From NCBI GenBank assembly GCA_026120185.1, contig JANUWF010002362.1:3127001-3191000 (forward strand): 64,000 nucleotides of DNA. Direction: 5' to 3'. Origin of the DNA: Voacanga thouarsii. Lineage: Eukaryota; Streptophyta; Magnoliopsida; Gentianales; Apocynaceae. The notes below the pieces were generated by a model. That model saw only the letters and a program-made list of their open reading frames with translations. It had not been told where the DNA came from and did not search any database. This document shows positions 35,079-46,379 of this stretch, in pieces (the first letter of the stretch is position 1; the number at the start of each line of letters is the position of its first letter). The translations under genes were made by a program, and so were the position numbers.

Positions 35079-35867
35079 ATGTCTAGTTTCAGTCTATTGT
35101 CAATCATTCTCAAGAAGAATAAGTTGACTGGCCAAATTATGTAGACTGGAAAAGGAACCTGAACATAGTACTCACTACCGAGGAGTACAAGTATGTTCTT
35201 ACGGATCCCTATCTTGAGATTGGGGAAGAATCCATTGATCAGGAGCAAGAGGCCAAGAAGGTATGAAAGAAAGCTGATGAGATGTCTAAGTGCTACATGT
35301 TGGCTTCCATGTCTAGCGTGCTCCAATCTAAGATTGAGCACATGGTTACTGCATACGACATAGATTTGTCATTGCGTATCATGTTTGCTGACAAGAGTCA
35401 GCCTGCAAGGCAGGAAACTCTTAGGGCACAGTTTTGAAAACTGGGATGGCTGATGGGGCATCAGTTCGAAAGCATCTGCTTAAGATGATTACCTTCTTTG
35501 AGGATGCCCAGGTCATAGGCGCGGCAATAGATCCTAAGAAGCAAATTGACATAGTTTTTGAAACTTTGCCTTATTCATATTCTCGATTCAAGTTAAACTA
35601 CAACATGAACAAATTGGATATGAATGTCACGGAGCTTATGAAAGAGCTCCAGGTGGCAGGAAAGATCATGAAGCTCATGTCAAAGGTTTTAGTCTCTCGT
35701 TCTGCTTTTTCTTTTGCAATTAAGGCAAAGCCTAAGAAATTTAAGAAGAGGAAGATCTAGAACAACGCAAGGGCCCAGTCCAAAGCATTTGGTCAGGCCA
35801 AGCCCAAAGGTAAATGCTTCAAGTATGGCAAGAAGGGGCATTGGAAGAAAGATTGTCTGGACTTCTA
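35079..35867 (+). pseudogene. CopA2 gag remnant
   Basis: The ATG at 35079 opens a frame with LSIILKKNKLTG, then a stop where CopA1 has NYLDWKR. The middle (35434-35760) is open and shows LPYSYSRFKLNYNMNKLD followed by a Lys-rich stretch, as in plant Copia gag proteins. The zinc knuckle at about 35810-35860 reads CFKYGKKGHWKKDC, so its second Cys has become Tyr. At least one stop and two frame changes make it inactive. Confidence 0.83.
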
Positions 35868-36456
35868 AGCCAAGTTTACTTTAAGTATTGTTCTATACCT
35901 AGAGTTTATTTTGATGGTTGGATCAATATCTTCCTGGACAGTTAATTATGGAGCCATTAACCATGTTTGTAACTCTTTGTAGGGGTTCAGAAGGACAAGG
36001 AGACTCAATAAAGGTGAACATGGACTTCAAGTAGGCAATGGAGCAAGAATATAGGCTAAAGCTGTGAGAGATCTTGAACTTATTTTTTATTGTAATAGGA
36101 AGTTGATTTTAAAAGATATTTTATATGTTTCTTATTTTAAACAAAATTTGATTTTAGTTTCCAAATTGATGAATCAAGGATATTCTGTTTCTTTCCATTC
36201 TGGTGTTTCCATCAGTAGAGATGGTAATTTAATTTGTATCGAAAACATGTATGGAAATCTTTTTTATATACATCCTATTAGAAATCAAGTAAATAATATT
36301 CAAACTGAACCTGATAATAAAAAGAAAAAGGCCATATCAAATGATTCGTATTTGTGGCATCTAAGATTAGAACATATAATTCCTAATTGGATTTAGAGAC
36401 TAATTTATGATGGGCCATTAGGTTTATTGAGATTGGAAGAATGGCCTTAGTGTGAA
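35868..36456 (+). pseudogene. CopA2 protease and pre-integrase remnant
   Basis: The protease region (35880-36060) is degraded. From 36064 to 36396 one frame shows KDILYVSYFKQNLILVSKLM, then NQGYSVSFHSGVSISRDG, then WHLRLEH, the pre-integrase histidine motif. The same segment in CopA1 is 9079-9276. It ends at the TTATG duplication before Gyp4. Confidence 0.78.
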
Positions 36457-36707
36457 TTATGTGTGAAACCCCAACTAAAACCAACCCTAGAGTAAGGGGG
36501 TCGAGATGCATATCATATTTTCTTGCATGCATAAATATATTTTTGAATGATTTTATGTGCTTTAGAATTATAATTTATAGTCTAAAAATCTTAGTTGTGC
36601 TTATTGAGTAGGAAGGGTAAAATGGTAATTTTGCTTGAAGTGAAAATAGGGAGATAGCTTGAGGATTAAATAGGAAGAATATTTGAGAGAGAAAATAAGA
36701 ACAAGAG

Positions 36708-36776
36708 TTAGTGTGGTTAAGTGGTTAGAGCTTTGGAATTAATCTCTAAGGTTTTGAGTTCAAATCCCATCATTTA
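36708..36776 (+). other. tRNA-like (SINE-head-like) segment in Gyp4
   Basis: TGGTTAAGTGGTTAGAG resembles a polymerase III A box. About 45 bases on, GAGTTCAAATCCC resembles a B box (consensus GGTTCGANTCC). The spacing fits a tRNA gene, but the sequence does not fold as a normal tRNA that I can verify. It may be a decayed SINE head or tRNA pseudogene. Confidence 0.4.
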
Positions 36777-38342
36777 AGTTTTAGCATGATTAAATTTTAT
36801 TTTGTTTAAGGTTGGACTTTCGGCCTTTGTATTCCATAAGTAGAACTAGAAGTGTTGTCCTAGGGAAGTCATGAAGGGAATGTCCTAATCCTATTCTTAT
36901 GCCATACAAGAATTCTTAAGGGATTCATGTCCTTCTACTCTCTAGCTTACCTTAATTCTTTATCAATTAAGTTGTTCAATTTATCTCAAGGCCATTTTTA
37001 TTTCCAGAAAATCTAGCAAGGTTTATTAACCTTGGAATCTCGAAAATGACTCTTATAGGATAGAGTATTGGTTGGAAATGGGGAAGGAGTTAATGAAGGT
37101 TCCCAAGAGAATTAATCTCTATGGTTGAACCTTCAAACTCCACTCCATAAGTGTTCATCTTCTTCATGGTAGCAATCTTGAAATTTTCTAGCTTCATTGA
37201 CCAGTCTAGCTTTCAAAAACTTCAGCCATTTTTCTCATTCAAATACTGCCAGAAGAACAGCCAATTTGTTCGGCTTGAAGATTGAAACCTTTGGCTAAAA
37301 ATCGGACTGCACAAAGCTGTGCAAACAAAGAAAAAAAAAACCTGGACAGTTTCGCAGCTTAGCAGTCCAAAAACCAAGCTGTTTCTTCTAGCCTTCAAAC
37401 TAATAATTCATCTCTGTATTTCCTCCATAAAGAAGGCTGGAAACCAGCCTTAAAGAACCCTCCAATACCCCTTCAAAACTTCTGCAAGTCGGTAGGAACA
37501 TTGCAGAAAAATCTGCACAAAAATTCCAGCAAACCATTCGAATGAACAACAAGAAACTCCAGCCTTGCTCTCTCTTCAAACTTTGTCCGAAAATCACTTC
37601 AACTTTCTGTGAAACTAGCCTAAGTCAGCCATGAACTGAACTTCTTCACCCCCTCCATTGATCTGCACGAATGAGCACCATAGCTACTCCTTAAATCACT
37701 CCATCAATTACTCCAATCAAGTTCCCAATTAGAATTCAAAATTTCAGCAAATTACTCCATAAAAACTTCCATGAATTAAGCTTCAAATAACCAGAAATTC
37801 TCCCACCCTTACACTCAGAATTTTGGCCACCCTATAGCTTCTTCAAACCTCATTCATCTAAGCAAAATCTAGTCAACCATAGCAGCTCCAAAGAACATCC
37901 ATCAATCAAACCACTCTACCATATCTTCTACCTTAATTCACTCCAGGAATTACTCCTTTTGAAATTCAAATGATCAGATTTCCCTCTTCTCCCTAATCTG
38001 AAAATTCAATCACAAGAATCCCCTAACCATTCGACCAACATTTTTTCGCAAAATTCGTCCAGCTTTCTCTCCATTCTCTCCATTTCTCCAAGAACACACA
38101 CCACCATCCTCCAAGCCTAAGACCACTCCAAACCTCTACAATCCCTTCCAAAAACTCCAAATCATGTCTACTCACCCTTTAGAGTCCATTTCTGTATTTT
38201 ATAACATCAAACATTGAAAACAAATTTCTGCTATCAGATCAAAAACCAGATTTTTTCTTGAAGATTCAAGAACTCTCTCAAGGTAACCAAGAACGATTTT
38301 GATCATTCTTCTTTTCTCTTCAATCTTTAATATAATGTACTA

Positions 38343-38346
<4 letters not shown>

Positions 38347-38391
<45 letters not shown>
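38347..38391. repeat. (TC)n microsatellite
   Basis: An uninterrupted TC dinucleotide run of 45 bases inside Gyp4. Confidence 0.97.
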
Positions 38392-38393
<2 letters not shown>

Positions 38394-40692
38394 CTGAAAT
38401 GGTTGTTTCAACTATGGCCGTTGTTCTTCTTCTTCCTTGGACAAATCAAGCCCCATTCGCGTGTGGATCTCCTTGGATCTTCAACAAGATTGTCATCAAC
38501 CAAGTATTTCTCTTTAACCCCCTCATTAATTCTAAAATCATGTCTCCTAGATGTTGTTAGAAAAGGATAGATGATGTTTAGGGATTGAGTATATGCTTGT
38601 GTATAAAGGAGTTGAGATTGGAGTATGAGGATGTTTTGCCATGGTTAAGTGCTATAGTATTTCTTGTGAATCGATGCATGTTTTTCATATCTTGAGTAAG
38701 TTGGATGGTTAAGCATGCTAGATATTATGTCACCTTTGGTGAATAGGGTTTATGTTCTTGAATTCTTGTTGAGGCCATGAATATGATTATGCTTAGTGAA
38801 GTTTGGATCATGTGATAGTAGATATGGATTTAAGCCTTTATGCATGAGTAGAATAGTTGGTTGATTGATGTTGGATTTTATGTTCATGATTCTTGTTAGC
38901 AATAGGAAAGTTATGATCATAACCTTGTTGATCCTAAGATATTTTAATTAGCTAATTTTATTTTGTTAATTAAAATTAAGACTATATTTTCCCTCAATAA
39001 TTTCAAAAACCCTAGGAAGCTTTGAGAGTTGGATTATTAAATGAAATAGTGAAATTTTAGCCAAATAAATGATATCTTCTGTTAAAAATAATATATATAA
39101 AAATATTTATATATAATAATAATATTAAATAAGGCCTTTTATATAAATAATAATAGGTAAAATATTGATCTAGTAGGTCATATATTTATAAAGACTACTG
39201 AATCTATTTATTATCTTTTGATCAAGATTTATTAAAATTTACTTATTATTAATTTCATTTATTAGTTACTTTCAACTATTAATTATTAATTAAGAGATTA
39301 GTAATAATTTATTATTTATTTTAATAATATCATCTAGGACTTAGGATCCTTCATCAAATAAACCCTAGTTTATTAATAACAAAGATTTATATTTGAACCT
39401 ATAACCTCTTAGTAATTATTTTACAATCCCTAGTTATTTTATTATCAAGCTAAACTTATCTTTTTATAAATCCTTTATCATCTAGCCTTTAAGCTTAGGA
39501 CATTAGGGTCATGATCGTAATAAGTTGAACTAGGATTATTTATGGAAGCGAATTTAGCTTGAGTTTAATTATGGCTTGTGTTTACCCCAGGCGGAGTTAG
39601 GTCAGCTTTGGAAGATCTTTGATTTAGCTTAAGTAAAGGATCCGATAAGCTCTTACATAAAACTTATTTGATGTCAAAAGGTTACTATGGCAAGCCAAAC
39701 GCGAAGTGTATGAACACTTATTTTGGTAAAGGCTATTAAGGACTATTTCCTTTCTGTTTCAGTCAAATCATTTGGAATCAACAAGCAGTTTTACTCAAAC
39801 ACTAAACTCTTTCTAAAACCAACTTTGACACGAACTTTAGAAACCCTTAATTGCTGTTTCCAAATTAAACAATGCTTTATCAGTTTTCTCCCAAATGGGA
39901 CAATCAACGTTGAGTACTCAATAAGGGTAGGCTAGTAGTATTAGTTTTGAATAGCAAGAGCGAGTCTTCTGGCAAAGTCCACCTCCAGAAGATGAACTCA
40001 ACTTGGAGAAACGACAGTACTACTTAGTCATGCCGGTCCGAACTAGCAAGTTTCAGTTATGTGGACTATGTGTTACCGGAGTAGACAATCGGTTTGTTTG
40101 GGTGTAGAGAATGAGGAGTATCTTGTTCGGTAGGCCGTACACCTACCTTTTGTCAGTCTGCACAAAATGTGGCATTCTGATCGTTATATGGACATGCAGC
40201 CCAACGTGTGGTAACCCATGGCCGCCTATTTGAGTGGTTGAATTTATTGTGCATTTGTATGGTTTGAAAAAAGGAAAATGCCACTCTTTATTTTAACCTT
40301 GTTTATTGCTTGCCAGCATTTTCTCTTATGAAACTTTACAACTCGCATACATGAAATATTTTCCTGAACACCCAAAGCACAAACGAGCTTATTGAGATTT
40401 TTATCTCATCACCTTTTATGCCATGGTTCAAGTTGATCGTGCTGTGAGGATGAGTAGCTAGAATGTTGCCTGCTTGAAGACTCTTGTTATTTATTTTATA
40501 TGTTGCTTTGAGAGCTGATAGTGAAACAATTTATTTTAGATTTGTTTTTGAATTTTTGAGTTGTAATAAATTTTAATTTTAAAGTATTGTTTTATTTCCG
40601 TTTGTGTGACCTAGTTATAAATACCCCTTGTCTTTTGGACTGAGCAACATCCCTGGCCTTGTTGGGCCTAGGTAGTGGGGTGTTACATCATG

Positions 40693-41276
40693 CCTTAAAG
40701 GTAAAATGACCAAAGGTCCTTTACCAAAAAGGCAGATAGAGCCACATAAATAATAGCTCTAGTTCATACAAATATTTGTGGTCCGATGACTACACGAGCT
40801 AGAGGAAGCTATGAATACTTAATCACTTTCACAAATCATCATACTTATTTTAGTTACATTTTTCTGATGAGGTGCAATTCTGACTCTTTTGATAAATTTA
40901 ATGAATTTAAGGCTGAAGTGGAGCGTCAATAGGTAAATTAATTGAAAGTTTGAGATCGGATCGTGGTAGAGAATACCTCATCGGTAAGTTTAAGGACTAC
41001 TTGATATATCATGGCATAATATCTCAGTTAACTGTGCCTAAGACTCTCCACCAGACAGAGTAGCTGAGAGAAGAAATAGAACTTTAATGGAAATGGTCAG
41101 AAGCATAATAAGTCATGTGTCTCTTCCTATTTCCTTTTGGGGGTATGCCTTAGAAATAGCTGTATATATTTTGAACTTGGTACCTTCTAAATTAATACCT
41201 AGGACACCTTATGAGATGTGGACTGGACGAAAACTTAGTCTGAACCATCTCAAGATATAGGGGTTGTCTAGCTTAT
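40693..41276 (+). pseudogene. CopA2 integrase remnant
   Basis: After Gyp4 the Copia integrase core resumes. VHTNICGP has Asn where the first catalytic Asp belongs (HSDVCGP in CopB1). A later stretch reads FTNHHTYFSYIF. LRSDRGREYL keeps the second Asp, and an ERRNRTLMEMV stretch follows with the Glu after a frame change. At least two frame changes are needed to read it. Confidence 0.8.
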
Positions 41277-43191
41277 GTGATGACAAAAAGAAGTAAGTTA
41301 GAACCAAGATCAGAGTTATGCTACTTTGTTGGGTATCTAAAAGGAACAAAAAGTGGATATTTCTATCATCCTCAAGAGTATAAAGTACATGTTAGTACTA
41401 ATGCTGGATACTTAGAGGATGAACAAGTTGCATCTACCACGGGTTCAAGCAGAATATAGTTAGAAAAGAAGTTGGTCACTGATTCAACTTCAGATACTTC
41501 TAACACCCTGATCGAGGAATCAAGAGAAATACTACCAGATGTTCCTATACAAACTGAGCCTCGTCGTAGTGGGAGGATCACAAGAGTTCTAGAAAACTGG
41601 ACCAGAGAGATCTATGATCTAGTTTCTGATCATCAGGAATAAGATCCCACTAGATACGAAGAACCTATTGTTGATGCTGATGTAGACAAATGGCAACTTT
41701 CTATGACTACCAAGATTGAGTCCATGTACTTCAACCAGGTCTGGGATCTTGTCACTGCGTCTGATGGGATATAATCCATTGGATGTAAGTGGGTATACAA
41801 GAGGAAGAGAGGTGACAATGAAAATGGTTGAAACCTATAAAGCGAGGTTAGTTGCTAAAGGTTATACTCAGAAAAAAGTGATAGATTATAAGGAAACCTT
41901 TTCACTAGTAGCCATGATTAAGTCTATTCGAATTCTCTTAGCCATCGCATATCATTATGACTACGAGATATGGCAAATGGATGTCAAGATGGCCTTCTTA
42001 AATGGTTATCTTAGAGAAGACATCTATATGTCCCAACTAGAAGGTTTTGTTGCTAGAGGTCAAGAACAAATGGTCTATAAGCTTAAGAAGTCTATCTATG
42101 AACTTAAGCAACCGTCATGAGCAAGGAACATACATTTTGATGAAATCGTAAAATTTTATAGTTTCATTCAAAACATGGTTAAACCATGTATGTATAGGAA
42201 ATCAAATAGTGGCAAAGTAATTTTCTTGGTACTTTATATAGATGATATTCTATTCATTGAAAATTATGTAGGGACATTGTCATCTGTTAAAGTTTGGCTA
42301 TCTAGTCAATTTAGTATGAAAGATATGGAAGAAGCTAGCTATATTCTAGGTATTAAGCTTGTTAGAGATAGAAAGCAAAGAATGTTAGGCTAATCCCAGT
42401 CTACTTACATTGATCAATGTAAAGGGGCTATTATACCCTTTAGACATGGATTATCCTTATCTTCCAAGAAGTGCCCTCAGACATAGGAAGACAAGCAGAA
42501 AATGAGTAGGATCCCTTATACTTCGGCTATGGAAAGTCTTATGTATGCTATACTTTATACTAGGCTGGATATTTGCTTTGCAGTAAGCATGGTTAGTAGA
42601 TATCAGTCAAATCCAGGGGAAGCTCACTAGCAAGCTGTAATGCATATACTCAAATATCTCAAGGAAATGAGAGATTATATGCTTGTATATCGTGCTGATG
42701 ATTTAGTTCCTACCAATTACACAGACTTAGACTTTTAGGTAGATAAAGATGAAAGAAAATCCACTAGTGGATATGCCTTCAGTTTGTCTAGAAGAGCAAT
42801 TTATTGGAGAAGTATCAAGCAATCTTACATTACTAATTCTACCATAGAAGCTGAGTATGTTGCTGTTTTAGAAGTTTCTAAAGAAGCGGTGTGGCTCCGA
42901 AAGTTCCTCATAGAACTTGGAGTAGTACTGCACATGGATAGGTCTGTCACCATTTATTGTGACAACTCTGGAGCAGTGTCACAATGCAAGGAACTTCGAA
43001 ATCATAGGAAGAGCAAGCATATAGAGAGGAAGTATCACCTTACTCGGGAGTTCATCCAGAAATAGGAGATTGTGGTCGATCAAATTTCCTCTGTCAATAA
43101 TCTAGCGGATCCCTTTACTAAGTCATTGACAAAAAAGATGTTTCGCAGACACTTAGATGTCATAGGGGTAGGCACTTATAGATTTTCTTAG
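41277..43191 (+). pseudogene. CopA2 reverse transcriptase and RNase H remnant
   Basis: Linker sequence (41277-41459: LCYFVGYLKGTKSGYFYHP) is followed by reverse transcriptase (41716-42120: ARLVAKGYTQ, then IWQMDVKMAFLNGYL). The catalytic box in 42175-42393 reads YIDDILFIEN. RNase H (42600-43191) shows TIEAEYVA, YCDNSGAV, then DPFTKSL, and ends with TAG at 43189-43191. Several stops interrupt it (for example before 42121 and after 42393). Its catalytic box is better kept than that of CopA1 (YVAD). Confidence 0.87.
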
Positions 43192-43202
43192 TCTTTGTAG
43201 TG

Positions 43203-43214
43203 CAAGTAGGAGAT
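43203..43214 (+). other. CopA2 polypurine tract
   Basis: CAAGTAGGAGAT lies directly before the 3' LTR, whose first bases here are TATTAG instead of TGTTAG. Confidence 0.75.
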
Positions 43215-43955
43215 TATTAGAAAGTATGCCTTCAAAGACTATGTATTCTATGCAAACATATTGCAATAAAATATTTTTTCATTCAATTTAGGTTATTTCT
43301 TATATTATTGCACATTTAAAGGTCAAAGTATGACAAAGTAATGGTCTATGTGTTGGGTCGTTTTTCACAATAAGGTATGAACTATGGGCACTTTCCATAC
43401 AAGTAAAATTGAGTTCTTAGCCGTTTGATGGAACTGGGCATTTCATCAAGATAAAACTATTATGCCATAATTTCTAATAAGGAATGGTTTACCTTAAATC
43501 AGTGAGTAGTTCACTCACATTATTGGCATAAGCATATTTCGAATACATAGAACTGGACTTGTAGTAGTGGTCTCTCTTAAAATACTATAATTATAGAGAC
43601 CAGACTATTACTGTTACAGCGTGGACGGATACCTTCATACTTAAGTATGAGTTGGTGGTCTGGCGAAACTAAGGTTTTATACTTTGATGTTTGTTGGGTG
43701 AGATTTCTTTTACGAGATCAATATCCTTGTACATTGAGTGTATTACTCTAGTTAGTTAAGACGGACTCATGCAACAGAATTTCTATGCTTTACTTAGTGA
43801 GGTTAAATCACCCCTTTGTGATTGTCTAAGATAATCCAATGATCCAGGGCCCTGGAAACGTGACTTTAGAATATGTGCTTTTGGGTGGCTTCCATTGATA
43901 AGAAAGTGCATTCAAGTGAGTCATGGATTATCGGATTAGAGATCTAAGGATAGTA
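43215..43955 (+). repeat. CopA2 3' LTR, first part
   Basis: It matches 29939-30710 of the 5' LTR and is cut by Gyp3 at 43956. The last bases, TAGTA (43951-43955), would be the left target duplication of Gyp3; its partner was lost with the deletion at 58864/58865. Confidence 0.9.
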
Positions 43956-44669
43956 TGTAATACCCCTATTAAAGATAATAGCGGAAGCATATTAACACTG
44001 AGTGTCGTCTCGACTAGTTTCCCGAGCAAGGAGTCTTTATAACAGAAACAATAGAGTAAATATATATATAAGGTGAAGACTCAACAATATCCCACACTGA
44101 TGGCCACATGTTTACATATATCAGAGAATTTTATACATCATATCTCTATCTATAACAAAATACAGTACATGATCAAAGAAAAGTTGTCCAGACCTAAACT
44201 ACCAACTCTGTGGTGTCGTCCTTCTATCTGTAGGTCTGCTCAATTCTGGATCCTACAAAAGGTAAGTTAAAAGACATGTGTGAGTGACGAATCACCCAAT
44301 GAGTCCCGTGTGTGCTAGTGCTTTACATAAAACTTTTGTGGAATAGCATATCATTTGTTCACTGGAAACAATTCCAAAACTTTTTAAAGAAAAGTTTATT
44401 CAGAACTCAATTATTTTTGGAAAACTTTATTTCAAATTTCAAATCATTGCCCCAGTTTTTAAATCACAGGCACTTCTCCAATAGAAAGTCGACCTGTATG
44501 CAAGTCCCGTAGTCTTTACCTTCAACGTCACGTATCATTGTACTGAGACCGCAGCCTCTAGTACTCAACCATGTGTTGTTGGAATAAGTATACTGCAGCG
44601 TACTTCTGCTCAGGTATGCCGCAGCATACCTAGTGTACTGTAGCGCACAATCTTTTACTTGCCACCATA
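43956..44669 (-). repeat. Gyp3 3' LTR, first part
   Basis: It starts TGTAATACCCC and is interrupted by CopB1 after CCATA (44665-44669). Around 44588-44650 it has three palindromic words in a row, including GGTATGCCGCAGCATACC. No gene is seen. Confidence 0.78.
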
Positions 44670-46359
44670 TGTAGGATTTCTATCATGCATAATCAGATTA
44701 AGCGCAGCGGAAAACAATAAGAAATCCAAGCCATGGATCACGGGTTTGCAATAGAAACGGCAAAAGGAAAAGATTGCGTTTATTACCTCGTGAAGCCGGA
44801 ATTCAAAAATTTCAGAAACAAGAACGCAGGTGTGATCCAGATTATCCAAAACCGTTCACTGCAGCTCAACTAAAGTCCAAGAAAGAACTCCCTCTAATGA
44901 TAATCCACACAAGGTTGAATGCTACAATCTCACAATTCTATGCTAGTAGAATTCGGGAGGCTAGGGTTTTGATCAAGAAGAGAGACGGCTAGGGTTTGAT
45001 CAAGAGAGAGGCAGAGAAACGGTTTCTCTGTTATTGCGTGAATAGTCTGTCTCAAATCCTAAGGAAACCGTTTCCTTATATTTATAGATTTATAATTACC
45101 ATAAATTGCAACTTAGTCCTTCAATGTCCAATTGTCAACAAATTAGTCCTTGAAGTTTACTTAATTACAATTAGGTCCCATGAATTATAACAAACTTATA
45201 ATTCACCTATAAATATATTCCCTTCTCTTAATTAACCCCACAATATTATCAAATAACATATTTGAGCATTCAAACCTTTATTCTGTGTGGCCCATTAGGT
45301 TTCCTGGTCTTATTGGTAGCATAATATGAATTAATTCTAAAAATATTAGAATTAATAATCCTTAATAAAATAAATGATTAAATTTATTAATTCTCTAATT
45401 AATAAATTCATATTTAGCATATCAAGAGCGACATCTAGCAATGACTCTTGACCACCCAAAAGTCCAGAAAGTCAAGTGGCTTGACATGAACCTTTCAATA
45501 GCAAATTATCAGTGCAATAAACTCCTTTCAACATACAATATCTCATTCGGTCTAGAGCATGGAATTAGTGCCAACTCCCTCCAGAATATTATTAATTCTG
45601 GCCCGAATATTTTAGTGCTTGTTCAAGAAATCCATTACTCGATATGTGTATCAATTGGAACCATTTCCATCACATAGTCGCCTTGGCCAAGGACTTCATG
45701 AGTAATGATTTCTACAAGTGGCCTTGAGATATACTCTCCTACTATTAGGAGTGGTGAATCCTTTATTGACCATCTCAACTACTTTCGTTTACCTTACGTT
45801 GTACCCAATATCCATCCCATAGGCGGTCCTAGATAAGACTCCAAAGATTAGAATCAAAGTACAATGCTCGATAAACAAAGTATCTTGGAGATCTCAAGTC
45901 TAAGCATACTTGCACACTTGCTATAATGAGATTCTATCACTGGCACTAAATAGTTATCCAAGTGATTATCTCGTAGCTAGGTCATCCAATGAACTTGTTT
46001 CAAAACAAGCATCCACACATTAATCCTGAGTATCTCAATACCCACGGATATGAGAACCACCGCTTGATCCAATCAAGAGATATAACATGTGCTAGTCTTG
46101 GCGTATTAATAATGTCCCATCTTTTTAATACTATGACTGGGGATTATTTAAGTACAAACACTGCATAGTGTAGTAGGAATCTCACATCATGATCTCTATC
46201 ATGATTTCCTTAACACTGTGTTGTACTAGGGACTTTATCTAACGGTTTGTACACATAGTTTGATATAACAATCAAACTGAAAGATAAAGAATGTCTCTTA
46301 TTAATTTAATATGCAATATACATGGTACAAGTGATTGCCTCTAGGGCACAACACTAACA
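44670..46359 (-). repeat. CopB1 3' LTR
   Basis: It runs TGTAGGATTT...CACTAACA on the plus strand and is nearly the same as 52108-53798. It holds the antisense open frame at 45441-45677. Confidence 0.95.
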
Positions 46360-46376
46360 AACTCCCACTTGCACTA
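46360..46376 (-). other. CopB1 polypurine tract
   Basis: The minus strand reads TAGTGCAAGTGGGAGTT directly before the LTR start TGTTAGTG; the same tract flanks the CopC2 3' LTR. Confidence 0.8.
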
Positions 46377-46379
46377 GAG

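Larger units (their letters stand above)
36462..40687 (-). repeat. Gyp4: large Gypsy solo LTR (4226 bp)
   Basis: It interrupts CopA2 integrase; the interrupted Copia sequence is continuous across it when compared with CopA1 near 8950-8990. The ends are TGTGAAACCCC and GGGGTGTTACA, with duplications TTATG (36457-36461) and TCATG (40688-40692) that differ by one base. Chromovirus LTRs usually begin TGTAACACCCC, so minus is the more likely direction. No second LTR, primer site or coding region is seen inside. It contains a tRNA-like segment (36708-36776), a (TC)n run (38347-38391) and a very AT-rich part (39060-39450). Confidence 0.75.

Noticed and set aside
37400..37597. Short open frames inside Gyp4 (also 39723-39935)
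   Set aside because: Isolated, without motifs, within a solo LTR that has no coding region.
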